A stretch of DNA of 64,000 nucleotides from DASRHT01 sp035293765 (GCA_035293765.1 DATGMF010000044.1:62001-126000), one strand, 5' to 3'; shown: positions 8,482 through 17,870, counted from the stretch's first letter. Numbers and translations are program-made. Notes: generated by a model not told the origin, from the letters alone.

Positions 8482-9992
8482 TGGATACGAATGGTGGCAG
8501 ATTGAGCGCGCTCAAGCTGGCTGGTGCGGAGACGATAGAGCCGTTACGCAGCTTGCTTAAAAGTTCAGGGTTATATGCTCTTTCCTCTGTAACCTTGCCG
8601 CTGATTTCACTGGTGCTGGCGCCATTTTTGACGCGCTCGCTCTCTCCTTTTGATTACGGCGTATTGACGGTGCTCAATACCTCAATCAGCCTGGCAGCAG
8701 GGGTTACGCAGCTTGGCCTGGGATCGGCTTTCTTCCGCGCATACTCGTACGATTACAGCTCTGAGGAAGATCGACGTGCCGTCACTGGTACCGTCGTCAT
8801 GCTCCTTTGCCTTGTCTCGCTGCCTCTGGTTGGCTTGATTGTGCTGCTATCTCCATTGCTGGCCGGGCTTTTATTGGGGCGATCATCGCTCGGCAACACG
8901 ATTGCCCTGGCGGCTACGGCGTTGTTGCTGCAAAATCTCAGCGTGCCCGGCTTTGCCTGGTTGCGCGCTGAGAGTCGCGCGCTCTTCTATTCTCTGCTCT
9001 CCATCAGCAACCTGCTGGTGACGCTGCTGGCTAACGTTATTCTAGTGGGCGTGCTGCATATGGGGCTGGCAGGCTCGCTGCTGGCGACGGGATGTGGCTA
9101 CGGCTGCGTCCTCGTTTGCACGTTGCCCTGGCTGCTCTTGCGCTCATTTTTCAGCATCCGCACAGATATTATGCGCAATCTGCTCTCCTTTGGTCTCCCG
9201 CTCGTCGTGAGCTTTCTCTCGACCTGGGTGTTGCAACTCTCAGATCGCTACCTGCTCAGCATCTTCAGTTCGTTTGCGGAAACAGCAAAGTACTCTGTAG
9301 CTTATACGCTGGGTTCGGCTATGGGGGTCGTTGTGTTGGGACCATTTACGTTGGCATGGCCTACCGCAGTCTATGCGATTGCCAAACGCGAAGATGCGGC
9401 CCATATCTTTAAGCTTGTATTTCGCTGGTTTGGCCTCTTTCTGCTTTTCTCAACCTTTGGTTTATCGTTGATAGGTATTATTGTGCTCAATGTGCTATTC
9501 CCGGCATCCTATCGCTCAGGAGCAAATATTATCCCGATTGTTGCTAGTTCAGTCGCGTTTTATGGGATCGCCTACGTCTTTGGAGCGGGTACCATTTTGA
9601 CGCGTAAGACGTGGTGGAGCATCGTTTTTACCGTTGTGGCCGCTACTGTGAACGTTGCCTTGAATCTGGCTTTTATTCCGTTCTTCGGCGCGATGGGGGC
9701 CGCGGTCTCGACACTTGTTGCCTATGTGCTCTATGCTCTGATCGCGTACATCGTCAATCAACGTATCTACCCTGTTCCCTTTGAAACAACCATTTTTCTC
9801 GTTGCTCTGATGATAGGTGTTACGCTCTACATTGGTAGCGATGCATTGGGGCAACGATTTAGCCTTTATGGAGGCTGGGGGGTCGCTGCTGGCACGTTGA
9901 TCGTCTATGGTGGTTTTCTGGCGCTCCTTGCCTGGTGTCTCAGCGGATCTCGCTTTGGATTGCAGAAGATTAAAACTCTGCTTAGAACATAG
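8481..9992 (+). CDS. Wzx-type polysaccharide flippase (MOP superfamily)
   Basis: The 503-aa protein is an integral membrane protein with about 14 helices. Near the N-terminus it has LLKSSGLYALSSVTLPLISLVLAPFLTRSLSPFDYG, given here only in part as the family's typical opening LTRSLSPFDYGVLTV. This organisation is that of Wzx/RfbX flippases, which move undecaprenyl-linked repeat units across the membrane. With the Wzy-like and Wzz-like genes it completes a Wzx/Wzy-dependent pathway. The frame is open from TTG 8478, but ATG 8481 follows AAGGGGGA at a normal distance and overlaps the previous stop by one base (TGATG). Confidence 0.9.
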   Translation: MDTNGGRLSALKLAGAETIEPLRSLLKSSGLYALSSVTLPLISLVLAPFLTRSLSPFDYGVLTVLNTSISLAAGVTQLGLGSAFFRAYSYDYSSEEDRRAVTGTVVMLLCLVSLPLVGLIVLLSPLLAGLLLGRSSLGNTIALAATALLLQNLSVPGFAWLRAESRALFYSLLSISNLLVTLLANVILVGVLHMGLAGSLLATGCGYGCVLVCTLPWLLLRSFFSIRTDIMRNLLSFGLPLVVSFLSTWVLQLSDRYLLSIFSSFAETAKYSVAYTLGSAMGVVVLGPFTLAWPTAVYAIAKREDAAHIFKLVFRWFGLFLLFSTFGLSLIGIIVLNVLFPASYRSGANIIPIVASSVAFYGIAYVFGAGTILTRKTWWSIVFTVVAATVNVALNLAFIPFFGAMGAAVSTLVAYVLYALIAYIVNQRIYPVPFETTIFLVALMIGVTLYIGSDALGQRFSLYGGWGVAAGTLIVYGGFLALLAWCLSGSRFGLQKIKTLLRT

Positions 9993-10045
9993 CTTATGCA
10001 GCATGCTCTTGAAATTTATAAAGATATTTGGAGGATTGCCTTTTT

Positions 10046-11341
10046 ATGAAAACAGTGTCTCACACTGGTATTTTAACAGACAAAACGTCTGCTATTTCTT
10101 CACCTGGCATTCATGTGGCTATGAATGTGCTGGGCACGGCACGTACCGATGTGAGGGTGATGCGTGCTGCCAATGCGCTGGTCGAGGCCGGATTTGCGGT
10201 CACGGTCGTTGACATGGAATGGCGAGAGCGGCAGCCGCTTGAAGAGCATATCGGCGCTGTTCATGTAAAACATGTGATTATGCTCAACTGGTATACCGCC
10301 AGACGATTTAAAATCTGGTTTCTGCTGCGGGCGGTGTTGATGCTGATTCGCAGCACATGGTTACTGCTGCGTACTCCTGCGGATGTCTATCATGCGCACG
10401 ATACGACCGGCTTGCCCGCCTGTTATATCGCCGCTCTCTTCAGACGCAAACCTCTCATTTTTGACGCGCACGAGTTGCCGCTCTCTGATGAGATAGGCAA
10501 TGCACGCTGGCGGGGTCTGATAACGCCTTTCACGAAATTGCTGGCGCTGGTTGTGCCGCGCTGCGCAGGTGTGATTACCGTCTCTCCTCCGATAGCAAAT
10601 ATGATTCAACAACGCTATGGCTGTGTCGGAGTAACGCTGGTACGTAACGTTCCTCCGTATCAACTGGTGCAGAGGAGCGACCGACTGCGACAATATCTGA
10701 ATCTGGGGCCGCAGGTGCGTATTGCCCTCTATCAGGGCGTTTTCCAGGCCAATCGGGAACTGAACAGGTTGGTGCGAGCCGCGCCGTTTTTAGAGCGCGA
10801 TATCATCATTGCATTGATGGGACCCGATCCAGAGGGTCTACAGCCTCAGCTTGCAGCGCTCATTCAAGAACTGGGGATGGCGGACCGTGTGAAATTTGTG
10901 CCGCCCGTTCCATATATCGAACTTTTAGAATGGACTTCATCAGCGGACCTCGGTTTGATCGTCTATTCGCCAGGTCGTTCGCTGAATGTGCAAATGTGCC
11001 TGCCCAATAAGCTCTTCGAGTACTTGATGGCGGGTTTGCCCGTGCTGGTTTCGCAGCTTGATGCTGTCTCAGAACTGGTTAACACATACGATGTTGGTCA
11101 GGTGGTGTCTTCGCTGGAGCCCGAAGAGATTGGAGCAGCCATCAATGCCACGCTTGCGGATCGCGAAGCGTGTGCGCGCATGCGTCAGAGCGCGTTGATG
11201 GCCTCGCAAAATGACCTTTGCTGGGAGAAAGAGAGTCAGGCGCTTGTACAGCTCTATCAACATATTCTAAATGTCAAGAGTGCGAAAAACGCAGGAGAGT
11301 CATCATCCCCTCGTTCAGATAAGCTTGAGGAGGAAGTGTGA
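10046..11341 (+). CDS. GT4-family glycosyltransferase
   Basis: The 431-aa protein has GT-B architecture. The N-terminal domain contains ADVYHAHDTTGLPACYIAA and PLIFDAHELPL. The C-terminal domain contains VRIALYQGVFQANRELNRLV and the donor-site region NKLFEYLMAGLPVLVS, where E-x7-type acidic residues contact the sugar nucleotide. It is likely to add a sugar to the lipid-linked repeat unit in the cytoplasm. ATG 10046 is chosen because GGAGG (10031-10035) lies ten bases before it; TTG 10028 lies ahead of that site. The following methyltransferase gene starts five bases after the stop. Confidence 0.88.
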   Translation: MKTVSHTGILTDKTSAISSPGIHVAMNVLGTARTDVRVMRAANALVEAGFAVTVVDMEWRERQPLEEHIGAVHVKHVIMLNWYTARRFKIWFLLRAVLMLIRSTWLLLRTPADVYHAHDTTGLPACYIAALFRRKPLIFDAHELPLSDEIGNARWRGLITPFTKLLALVVPRCAGVITVSPPIANMIQQRYGCVGVTLVRNVPPYQLVQRSDRLRQYLNLGPQVRIALYQGVFQANRELNRLVRAAPFLERDIIIALMGPDPEGLQPQLAALIQELGMADRVKFVPPVPYIELLEWTSSADLGLIVYSPGRSLNVQMCLPNKLFEYLMAGLPVLVSQLDAVSELVNTYDVGQVVSSLEPEEIGAAINATLADREACARMRQSALMASQNDLCWEKESQALVQLYQHILNVKSAKNAGESSSPRSDKLEEEV

Positions 11342-11345
11342 GCAT

Positions 11346-12080
11346 ATGGAGAGTATAGAGCAGCAAGCGATAGCGGAGCTGGATCAGGAACTGGTGCGCA
11401 TAAGAGAGGAATATCGCAGGCGCGATACCGGAGCTGTTCCTTCCGACCGCTACAGCCTGTTTAATCCATCGGCGCTGCTCCATGTGCAAAGTCTGGAGCG
11501 CCAGATCCTCTCCACGCTCAAACGACATCGCTTTTATCCGCTTGCCGAGAAAAAGATCCTCGATGTGGGATGTGGCAGCGGGGGCACCTTACAGAGTTTC
11601 TTGCGCTATGGTGCAGCGGCAACGAATCTTTATGGCATCGATCTGGCCGAGCACAGAATTGAGCGGGCCAGAAGCGTCAACCCTGTCATACACTGGCATG
11701 CAGGGAGCGCCCACCAGTTACCATATGAAGATGCCAGCTTCGATCTTGTGACCAGCTTTGTCCTGTTCAGCTCCATTTTAAGCGCGTCGCTGCGGCAAAA
11801 GATTGCCGTTGAGCTGTGGCGCGTCCTCAAGCCGGGCGGATTGATCGTGCTGCACGATTTTGTCTATGCTAACCCACGCAATCCCGCCGTACAGGGCCTG
11901 ACGCGCCCGCAAATCAGGCAGCTTTTTAGCAGGCCAGGAGCAACGTTCGATTTCCGATCCATGACGCTGGCACCTCCCCTCGCGCGTCTGATTGCTCCAC
12001 ATGCTTACTGGCTGGCCTTCACCCTGGAACAGTTCAAGGTGCTGAATACGCATATTATTTGCACTATTCATCTGAGCTAA
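11346..12080 (+). CDS. SAM-dependent class I methyltransferase
   Basis: The 244-aa protein has the class I methyltransferase motif I KILDVGCGSGGTLQSFL, acidic residue at the end of strand 2 (GIDLAEHRI), and YEDASFDLVTSFVLFS as motif IV. It ends with a methyltransferase_11-type region (LWRVLKPGGLIVLHDFV). In this location it probably methylates a sugar of the polysaccharide or its lipid-linked precursor; that is inferred from context. ATG 11346 has GAGGAGG at 11327-11333. A longer open frame from 11271 would overlap the glycosyltransferase by 71 bases and lacks this site. Confidence 0.85.
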   Translation: MESIEQQAIAELDQELVRIREEYRRRDTGAVPSDRYSLFNPSALLHVQSLERQILSTLKRHRFYPLAEKKILDVGCGSGGTLQSFLRYGAAATNLYGIDLAEHRIERARSVNPVIHWHAGSAHQLPYEDASFDLVTSFVLFSSILSASLRQKIAVELWRVLKPGGLIVLHDFVYANPRNPAVQGLTRPQIRQLFSRPGATFDFRSMTLAPPLARLIAPHAYWLAFTLEQFKVLNTHIICTIHLS

Positions 12081-12090
12081 GAGGAGAATT

Positions 12091-13182
12091 TTGCAGGAGA
12101 AGATGCAGGGGATGCGCGATTATATACGGGTATGGCTCGCAGGGCTGTGCTATTATAGCGGGCTGGTAACGCTGGTGCGCTACTGGACCCGGCGTGCAGG
12201 GCCGCGCCTGATCATTCTCAACTATCATCGCGCGGCGGGCAATACTCTGCGGCAGCATTTTCTCTACCTGCGACGCCATTACCGCATCCTCCATCTTGAG
12301 GCGGCGCTGGAAGAACTACGCTCGCCCTGTAAAAAAGCCGGTCGAGACCGGCGCACCTTGCTGGCGATAACCTTTGATGATGGCTATTACGACAACTACT
12401 CGCATGCCTTTGCTCTTGCCTGCGAGCTAGAGGTTCCTGTTACCATCTTTCTCGTTCCAGGCTATATCGAAAGCGGCGCGCATTTCTGGTGGTTGGAGGG
12501 CCAACGTATGGTAAAATACAGCAGGGTACGAGAGGCGATGATCGATGGGCATATATATCATCTGGATCACAAAGAGGAGCGACAGGCGCTGATACGTTTG
12601 ATCGAAACTCGCCTGCTCAACGCATCATCGGTGGCTCAGCGTGAGGAATGCCTCAGCACTCTGCGCCAGGCGCTGCAAGTGTCTGACGCGATGACTGAGA
12701 ATGAACGGCTGGCGCTTCCGCTCGCCTGGGAGGAGGTGCAGGCAATGGAGAAAAGCAATTGGATTTCATTCGGGGCGCATACCATGCATCATCCCGTGCT
12801 GGCCTATCTAACAGATCCCGCTGAACTACGCTTAGAGGTGACTCAGTGCCGTGAAGTGTTGGAGCAGCGGTTGGGACGAGCCGTTCGCACCTTCGCTTAC
12901 CCGTTGGGAAAGCAGGAACAGATCGGGGAGACTGTTCAGGATAGCGTGCGGCAGGCAGGCTATACATGGGCTGTGACCACCTTGCCTGGCATGAATACCG
13001 CTCGCACCGATCCCTATCTCCTGCGGCGCAGAAACGTCGGTGTCAATCAACACTGGCTGAGTGTCGCGGCGGAGACAGCCGGTGTATGGGGCTTCTTCTC
13101 GCCGCTATTGTGGCGAGTGCGCACTTTTTTCAGTATCCTCAAGCGGATCGTGTTAGCCACCGGCTCCTGCCGCCCTTCTTAA
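12091..13182 (+). CDS. Polysaccharide deacetylase (NodB homology)
   Basis: The 363-aa protein carries NodB-domain motifs: LAITFDDGYYDN (motif 1, catalytic and metal Asp), FGAHTMHHPVL (motif 2, HxxxH metal ligands) and RTFAYPLGKQEQ (motif 3). It would remove N- or O-acetyl groups from a polysaccharide, or act on peptidoglycan-type sugars. An N-terminal hydrophobic stretch (VWLAGLCYYSGLVTLV) may anchor it. The start is uncertain: TTG 12091 lies four bases after GAGGAG, while ATG 12103 or 12112 could use GGAGA at 12096-12100. It follows the methyltransferase by ten bases, in the same operon. Confidence 0.87.
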   Translation: MQEKMQGMRDYIRVWLAGLCYYSGLVTLVRYWTRRAGPRLIILNYHRAAGNTLRQHFLYLRRHYRILHLEAALEELRSPCKKAGRDRRTLLAITFDDGYYDNYSHAFALACELEVPVTIFLVPGYIESGAHFWWLEGQRMVKYSRVREAMIDGHIYHLDHKEERQALIRLIETRLLNASSVAQREECLSTLRQALQVSDAMTENERLALPLAWEEVQAMEKSNWISFGAHTMHHPVLAYLTDPAELRLEVTQCREVLEQRLGRAVRTFAYPLGKQEQIGETVQDSVRQAGYTWAVTTLPGMNTARTDPYLLRRRNVGVNQHWLSVAAETAGVWGFFSPLLWRVRTFFSILKRIVLATGSCRPS

Positions 13183-13271
13183 TGAGAAGTATACCATCGA
13201 GTCCTAAGATGTCAAGTGGAAATGCACTAGGGGCTACGTAGCGCGTTGAAGGTAATTTTTGGAGGGAGAGC

Positions 13272-14348
13272 ATGAGGCGAGCAGTGAGGTATACCGAGCT
13301 TCTCCTGATGATCGCAGTCGTAGTGCTATCTATCTTCTTGCTGCAACAGAACTGGAATGCCGGCGGACAAAATCAGCCAGCAAAAGTGGCTATTCCAGAG
13401 AATTTTTACCACACCCACATACTGGGAGGATTTAGCATTGACAGCCCTGAGCGGGCCAGTAAAGCGGCAGAGGAAACGGTGCAGGTCAATTTTCAGTATG
13501 GTCAGCCTCCCGCTGAGGATAGCCCTTTGGGACAGAGGCTGGCATCGCTGCACATGAAGGTGGTGGATGGCTATATCGCCAGCTATCTGCACTATTATGA
13601 GTGTCATCGAACCGCGACCGTCAAACCTCCTCCGCCCGATCAGGGGCAGTATTGTCAGACCGATAGCCATCCAGAGTTGACGGATGAGCAGGCATTGCTG
13701 GCAAATATAGCGGCGCATTTGCGGCAGGTAAAGAATAATCATCTGGTGGTCGGATATTGGGTGCTTGACGACTGGGCGCCGTGGGATGCGGGTAGCGCGC
13801 GCGATCTTCTGGCGAAAGTGCATGATCTGATTGAGCAATATACGCCAGGCTATCCGGCCATTTGCGGCTTCGGCGGCTCCATCTCGCCAGATCACGCCGC
13901 CGGTTGGGATGATTGGGTTGCCGATAACTTCTCCCCTCAAGGGTGTGATATGGTTGGTCTTTACATCTATGCGGCGTCGCGGCTAAACATCCCCTCGGAT
14001 GTCTATGACTGGTCCATGTCGTCCACGCTGGAGGCTGCCTTTAAAAGTTTGCAGAAAAGGGGATGGGATATCGCAAAGCAGCCGCTGATCGGCATCGGTC
14101 AGGCATTTGGCGGTTTCAGGCAGGGGAAAAATAGCTACTGGATAACGCCCAACGTCAAAAACATGGAGACGCAGAGCCGTAGTTTCTGCGAGCATGGCGC
14201 GAGCGGCATCGCTTTTTACGGGTGGGACGACTCTGAGTTTGGAGCCACGATTCAGACTCCGATGAACAGCGCAGAGATAGAAAAGGGCATTCAAGCAGGC
14301 GTGGCTGCATGTTACCAGCACTGGTTAAGCCCGCAAAAAGTACATTGA
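13272..14348 (+). CDS. Membrane-anchored, glycosidase-like secreted protein
   Basis: The 358-aa protein starts with a signal-anchor helix (YTELLLMIAVVVLSIFLL, residues about 8-27) followed by an extracellular domain. Blocks such as NNHLVVGYWVLDDWAPWD, YPAICGFGGSISPD, CDMVGLYIYAAS and GASGIAFYGWDDSEFG resemble the strand ends of a TIM-barrel glycoside hydrolase, with acidic residues at the strand ends. I do not recognise a specific family. GGAGGGAGAGC before ATG 13272 is a strong ribosome site. It closes the polysaccharide locus, so a role in trimming or modifying the exported glycan is plausible but unproven. Confidence 0.6.
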   Translation: MRRAVRYTELLLMIAVVVLSIFLLQQNWNAGGQNQPAKVAIPENFYHTHILGGFSIDSPERASKAAEETVQVNFQYGQPPAEDSPLGQRLASLHMKVVDGYIASYLHYYECHRTATVKPPPPDQGQYCQTDSHPELTDEQALLANIAAHLRQVKNNHLVVGYWVLDDWAPWDAGSARDLLAKVHDLIEQYTPGYPAICGFGGSISPDHAAGWDDWVADNFSPQGCDMVGLYIYAASRLNIPSDVYDWSMSSTLEAAFKSLQKRGWDIAKQPLIGIGQAFGGFRQGKNSYWITPNVKNMETQSRSFCEHGASGIAFYGWDDSEFGATIQTPMNSAEIEKGIQAGVAACYQHWLSPQKVH

Positions 14349-14353
14349 ACTGC

Positions 14354-15100
14354 TCAGCTTATCAGATGTACAGCCTTGCCGTCGGGCAGTGCTTGCTCAT
14401 AGGTCCGGTTCGGGTGTATGCGTTGTAAAGCAGCAGCTTCGCCGGGAGCAACAATTGTATCGTGGGGACGGAGCGTCTCCCATACTTGAGCGATTGTATC
14501 TGGTTCGTAACAGCGATAGAGGAAGCGACAATCAATATGGGCCTTTGCTGCGTCGTGATTTGCCTTGCCTAGAGCCTTTCTAGCCCCTGCATCATTGAGA
14601 TGTGGTTCGATCAGCCTGAAGACCTCTGGCTTCTGGTCGGAGCTTTGTTGGCCCAGGTAAAGGAAAACGACGGGTTTTTTGCCTGGATTATTCACAGCGG
14701 CATCAATAACCGCGCTGTTCCTTTCGTGATCGGCTGTGAGCACAGCCAGTATCTCCGCGGGAAATTGCTGTTCAACGCCCGTAACAATCACGGGTATGCG
14801 CCCCCGCTTTTTATGAATGCGGTAGCACGCATAAGCGATAGCCATACCAAGCAAGGAAACCGACCCACCGAAAGCTGTTGCCAGAGGTTTGGTAATCAGG
14901 TTGGTTGACCAGGCTGTAGCAACAAGCAGCGTGGTAAGCATGCCAAGCCAGAAGTTAAAGGTCGAGCGGGTCCGGCGTCCTTCCGGTTCAGGAGCCTCAT
15001 CAGCGTCGGCTGGCTGCGCCTGCTCGGCCTGTTTTTCTACCTCCTCATCGCTCATCGTATTACGGGCCTGTTCCGGCATGCTTTGCCGTTCCTGTTCCAT
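14354..15100 (-). CDS. Two-helix membrane protein with C-terminal alpha/beta domain, unknown
   Basis: The open frame runs 15253 to 14354, but its first part is antisense to a phosphate-transporter remnant and is probably not native. A start at ATG 15100 or 15082 is more likely; no clear ribosome site decides. The protein has an acidic Q/E-rich N-terminus, two membrane helices (FNFWLGMLTTLLVATAW and GGSVSLLGMAIAYACYRI), then about 150 residues starting IPVIVTGVEQQFPAEILAVL. The two helices plus soluble tail recall the C-terminal end of large APC-type permeases, so it could be a fragment of one. No function is assigned. Confidence 0.5.
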   Translation of the reverse strand: MEQERQSMPEQARNTMSDEEVEKQAEQAQPADADEAPEPEGRRTRSTFNFWLGMLTTLLVATAWSTNLITKPLATAFGGSVSLLGMAIAYACYRIHKKRGRIPVIVTGVEQQFPAEILAVLTADHERNSAVIDAAVNNPGKKPVVFLYLGQQSSDQKPEVFRLIEPHLNDAGARKALGKANHDAAKAHIDCRFLYRCYEPDTIAQVWETLRPHDTIVAPGEAAALQRIHPNRTYEQALPDGKAVHLIS

Positions 15101-15142
15101 CGTAGTGACAAGCTGCTTGCGCTCATCCTCGCTGGCGTCTGG

Positions 15143-15408
15143 CCTCGTTCCCCTAGTTCCAGTCACGCGCTCATCTTTTCTATTGTGGGGGCAGGGGTGG
15201 CGACGGCTGGCTGGCAATCTATTGGCTTTGGCAGCCTGACTAAAACTTTTCAAGGGCTGATTTTTCCTCCACTACTGGGCATACTCTGATGTGCGCTGGG
15301 GGGATCGCCGGGCGCATCATCGTGGCGTGGGTGCTGACCATTCCGGTCTGCGTTGTGCTCGGCTGGGCCATCTACCTGCTACTCCATTTAGCAACCGGCA
15401 TACGATAG
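15143..15408 (+). pseudogene. Remnant of a PiT-family inorganic phosphate transporter
   Basis: Frame 15143-15286 reads PSSSSHALIFSIVGAG, then ATAGWQSIGFGSLTKTFQG and PPLLGIL before TGA 15287-15289. This matches the second PiT signature region (SSSHALIGGLxGAAxA-GW). Another frame starting at 15289 reads GRIIVAWVLTIPVCVV and LGWAIYLLL before TAG 15406-15408, the usual PiT C-terminal helix. The first about 80 percent of the gene is absent and the two pieces are out of frame, so it is a decayed fragment. Confidence 0.7.
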
Positions 15409-15461
15409 ATGGCCTGACCGTTCATGAGGTGATATTGCCCACCTTGCTGTGGCTGGGCCTG

Positions 15462-17870
15462 CTATTGCGTCGCATGATAGTGCAGTACCGTTCCGGGAGC
15501 CACGTAAATGCTATCTCCATTGGAGAGCACCAGCCTGTCGATGCGCGTCCCCCGGTAGACGATACCATTCACGCTTTCGGCATCTTCAATGATCCAGACT
15601 CCATTCTCGGAGCGGATCGTTGCATGTCTACGAGATACGCGCTGGTTGGGAATCTGGATATCGTTGTTGGCGAGACGACCGATGCTAAGAAGGGGGCGAT
15701 CTAGCTGGCGCTCGCCGATAATCTTTCCACCCATCTCGATTGAGATACGGGCCGCAGGTGGCTGTGATCGCCACCTGTTGTCAAGCCCGTTCCCCTCAGG
15801 CGTAGCTCCCCGATTCATCGTGGGAGGCTTAGTGCCTATAGGTTGAGGAACCGGTGGCGCGTACTGGACCTCATGCGGGTAGGCATTTTGTACGAACGCG
15901 GAACGAATGATAGACTTTTCACCAGCTTTCTCTGCGCTATAGCGATTCTGCTCCTCTAGCAGCCTGGCAAAAACGCCTCCGGCCTGCTTTAGCTCTTTGA
16001 AGGTGCCCCGCTCGGCAACCTGCCCATCCTTGAGCACAATAATCTCATCGACGTTGCCCAGCGTGCTGAGGCGATGGGAGATGGTCAATACTGTGCGACC
16101 GGTAATGAGTTTATCCAGCGCGTGCATCACTTCCGCTTCTGATTCGACATCTAGAGAGGCCGTTGGCTCGTCGAGAACCAGGATCGGCGCATCGCGCAAA
16201 ATGGCGCGCGCTATAGCCATCCGCTGGCGTTGTCCGCCCGACAAGTCGCGGCCCTGTTCACGCACTTGCCTCTCGTACCCTCCCAGCGAGTTGATAATGG
16301 TATCATGAATATTGGCTTTTTTGGCTGCGTCAACGACCTCTTCTAAGGACGCTCCTGGCTTTCCTATACAAATGTTGTCAAAAATCGATCCCTCAAAAAG
16401 CACGGAGTCCTGCAAAACCATACTGACATTATTGCGTAATACCTTCAACGGGTACATGCGGTTATCAACGCCATCCACCTTTACTGAACCGTAGGAGATC
16501 TCATAGAAGCGCGGAATCAGCTTAACCAGCGTGGTTTTGCCGCCGCCCGAGGTGCCGACCAGCCCAACCTTGCGGCCAGCCGGGATATGCAGGCTGATCC
16601 CTTTTAGCACAGGTTGCTGTGGGCTATAACCAAAGAAGACATTTTCGAAGGTGATCTCCCCCCGCAATTTCTGAGGCCCAGCATAAGGCGCATCGTTCTC
16701 GATGACTTCCGGGGCCTGATCCAGGACTTCCTGAATGCGTTCGGCTCCCGAAGCGGCGCTACTCGCCAGGTTAGCTAATTTAGACAAATCGCGGAATGGC
16801 TGGTAGAGCAACTTGAGGAAGGTGAGGAAGAGCACCAGCGTACCAATATCGACGCTGAACGAAGGAATGGTAAAGAAGCCGATGTTGAACGCGTTTCCCG
16901 CAGCAACATAGCCGCCCACTCCCAGTACAGTGGCGGTGCCCAGTATGACCAGCATGCTCACGATGGGCGTGAACTGTGCCTGTAAGCTACCGGCCTTCAG
17001 CGATGCTTTGCGATTTTTGGAGACATAGCCGCCGAAGCGCAGAGCTTCCTTTTCTTCGCGCGTGAATACTTTGATGACAGTAAGCGCATTGATATCTTCC
17101 GTTGCTACATCTGCAACCTGTCCGGTTGCTTTAGCCGCTTTTTTGGATTCTACTTTGATGGTTTTGGTGTAACCGAGCACAATCATAAAGAGGGCAGGGG
17201 CAATAGAGAGCGAGATCAGCGTATATTCGCGGCTGATAAAGGTCATCACCAGGGCAATCCCCAGCAGTGTCATCACGGCTCCCAGCAGGTCAACCAGGCC
17301 GTCAGTCACCAGCTTCTCAATATCGGCAATATTGCCGGTGATGCGTTGAACAAGATCGCCTTTCTTCTGCTTGCCGTGCCAGTCCAGCGAGAGGCGTTGT
17401 AAGTGCTCGAAGAGTTGATTGCGTAACCTTTCCGTCAGGTTCTGGGCGATATATACCGCCAGATAGAGGTCGAAATAAGCCAGTACCGCGCTCAGCGTGC
17501 CAAAGACGATGAGCATGAGCACGGAAAAGACAATCACGCCGTTAGTGCTGTGATGGCTGGTGATCAACTGTGGATGCGGGTCGCCCGGCGAGATCGGGCA
17601 TTGTGTGAGTCCTGGCTGCAAGGGCGGCTTTGTTTTATCCAGTTGCAGCGAGGGATCAATCTGGGGAATGTCAAATTTATCAAGAATGGGATTCAGAAAA
17701 GGGAAGGTGCAGGATGGGTCGTTGCCAGCATTGGCGACCTTGCTGGGGATGAATTTGAGCGGAAAAGCCGTGCAGATATCGCAGCCCACCTGTAAGATCG
17801 TGACGAGAATAGCGACCAATACAAGCAGGCGGTAGCCTTTTAAGGAGCGGAAAAGAAATTTGAATAACAT
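15462..17870 (-). CDS. ABC exporter half-transporter fused to a C-terminal FHA domain
   Basis: The 802-aa protein has a type I exporter membrane domain (residues about 1-350) with a long extracellular loop after helix 1. The nucleotide-binding domain (about 395-630) has VGTSGGGKTTLVKL, LSGGQRQRMAIARA, ILVLDEPTASLD and TISHRLS. After a linker of about 80 residues comes a forkhead-associated domain: SIGRLANNDIQI, RVSRRHATI and ESVNGIVYRG hold the Arg, Ser and His/Asn residues that bind phosphothreonine. All motifs for ATP hydrolysis are present. ATG 17870 is chosen because AGGAGG (17876-17881) precedes it by five bases. The fusion suggests Ser/Thr-kinase-controlled export; the substrate is unknown. 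Confidence 0.88.
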   Translation of the reverse strand: MLFKFLFRSLKGYRLLVLVAILVTILQVGCDICTAFPLKFIPSKVANAGNDPSCTFPFLNPILDKFDIPQIDPSLQLDKTKPPLQPGLTQCPISPGDPHPQLITSHHSTNGVIVFSVLMLIVFGTLSAVLAYFDLYLAVYIAQNLTERLRNQLFEHLQRLSLDWHGKQKKGDLVQRITGNIADIEKLVTDGLVDLLGAVMTLLGIALVMTFISREYTLISLSIAPALFMIVLGYTKTIKVESKKAAKATGQVADVATEDINALTVIKVFTREEKEALRFGGYVSKNRKASLKAGSLQAQFTPIVSMLVILGTATVLGVGGYVAAGNAFNIGFFTIPSFSVDIGTLVLFLTFLKLLYQPFRDLSKLANLASSAASGAERIQEVLDQAPEVIENDAPYAGPQKLRGEITFENVFFGYSPQQPVLKGISLHIPAGRKVGLVGTSGGGKTTLVKLIPRFYEISYGSVKVDGVDNRMYPLKVLRNNVSMVLQDSVLFEGSIFDNICIGKPGASLEEVVDAAKKANIHDTIINSLGGYERQVREQGRDLSGGQRQRMAIARAILRDAPILVLDEPTASLDVESEAEVMHALDKLITGRTVLTISHRLSTLGNVDEIIVLKDGQVAERGTFKELKQAGGVFARLLEEQNRYSAEKAGEKSIIRSAFVQNAYPHEVQYAPPVPQPIGTKPPTMNRGATPEGNGLDNRWRSQPPAARISIEMGGKIIGERQLDRPLLSIGRLANNDIQIPNQRVSRRHATIRSENGVWIIEDAESVNGIVYRGTRIDRLVLSNGDSIYVAPGTVLHYHATQ
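15802..15826 (+). repeat. GATTCATCG-type hairpin repeat in the ABC-FHA linker
   Basis: GTAG is followed by CTCCC, an 11-base loop containing GATTCATCG, and GGGAG. It encodes the NRGAT part of the linker between the ATPase and FHA domains. It matches 17882-17906 except for one loop base. Confidence 0.7.
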
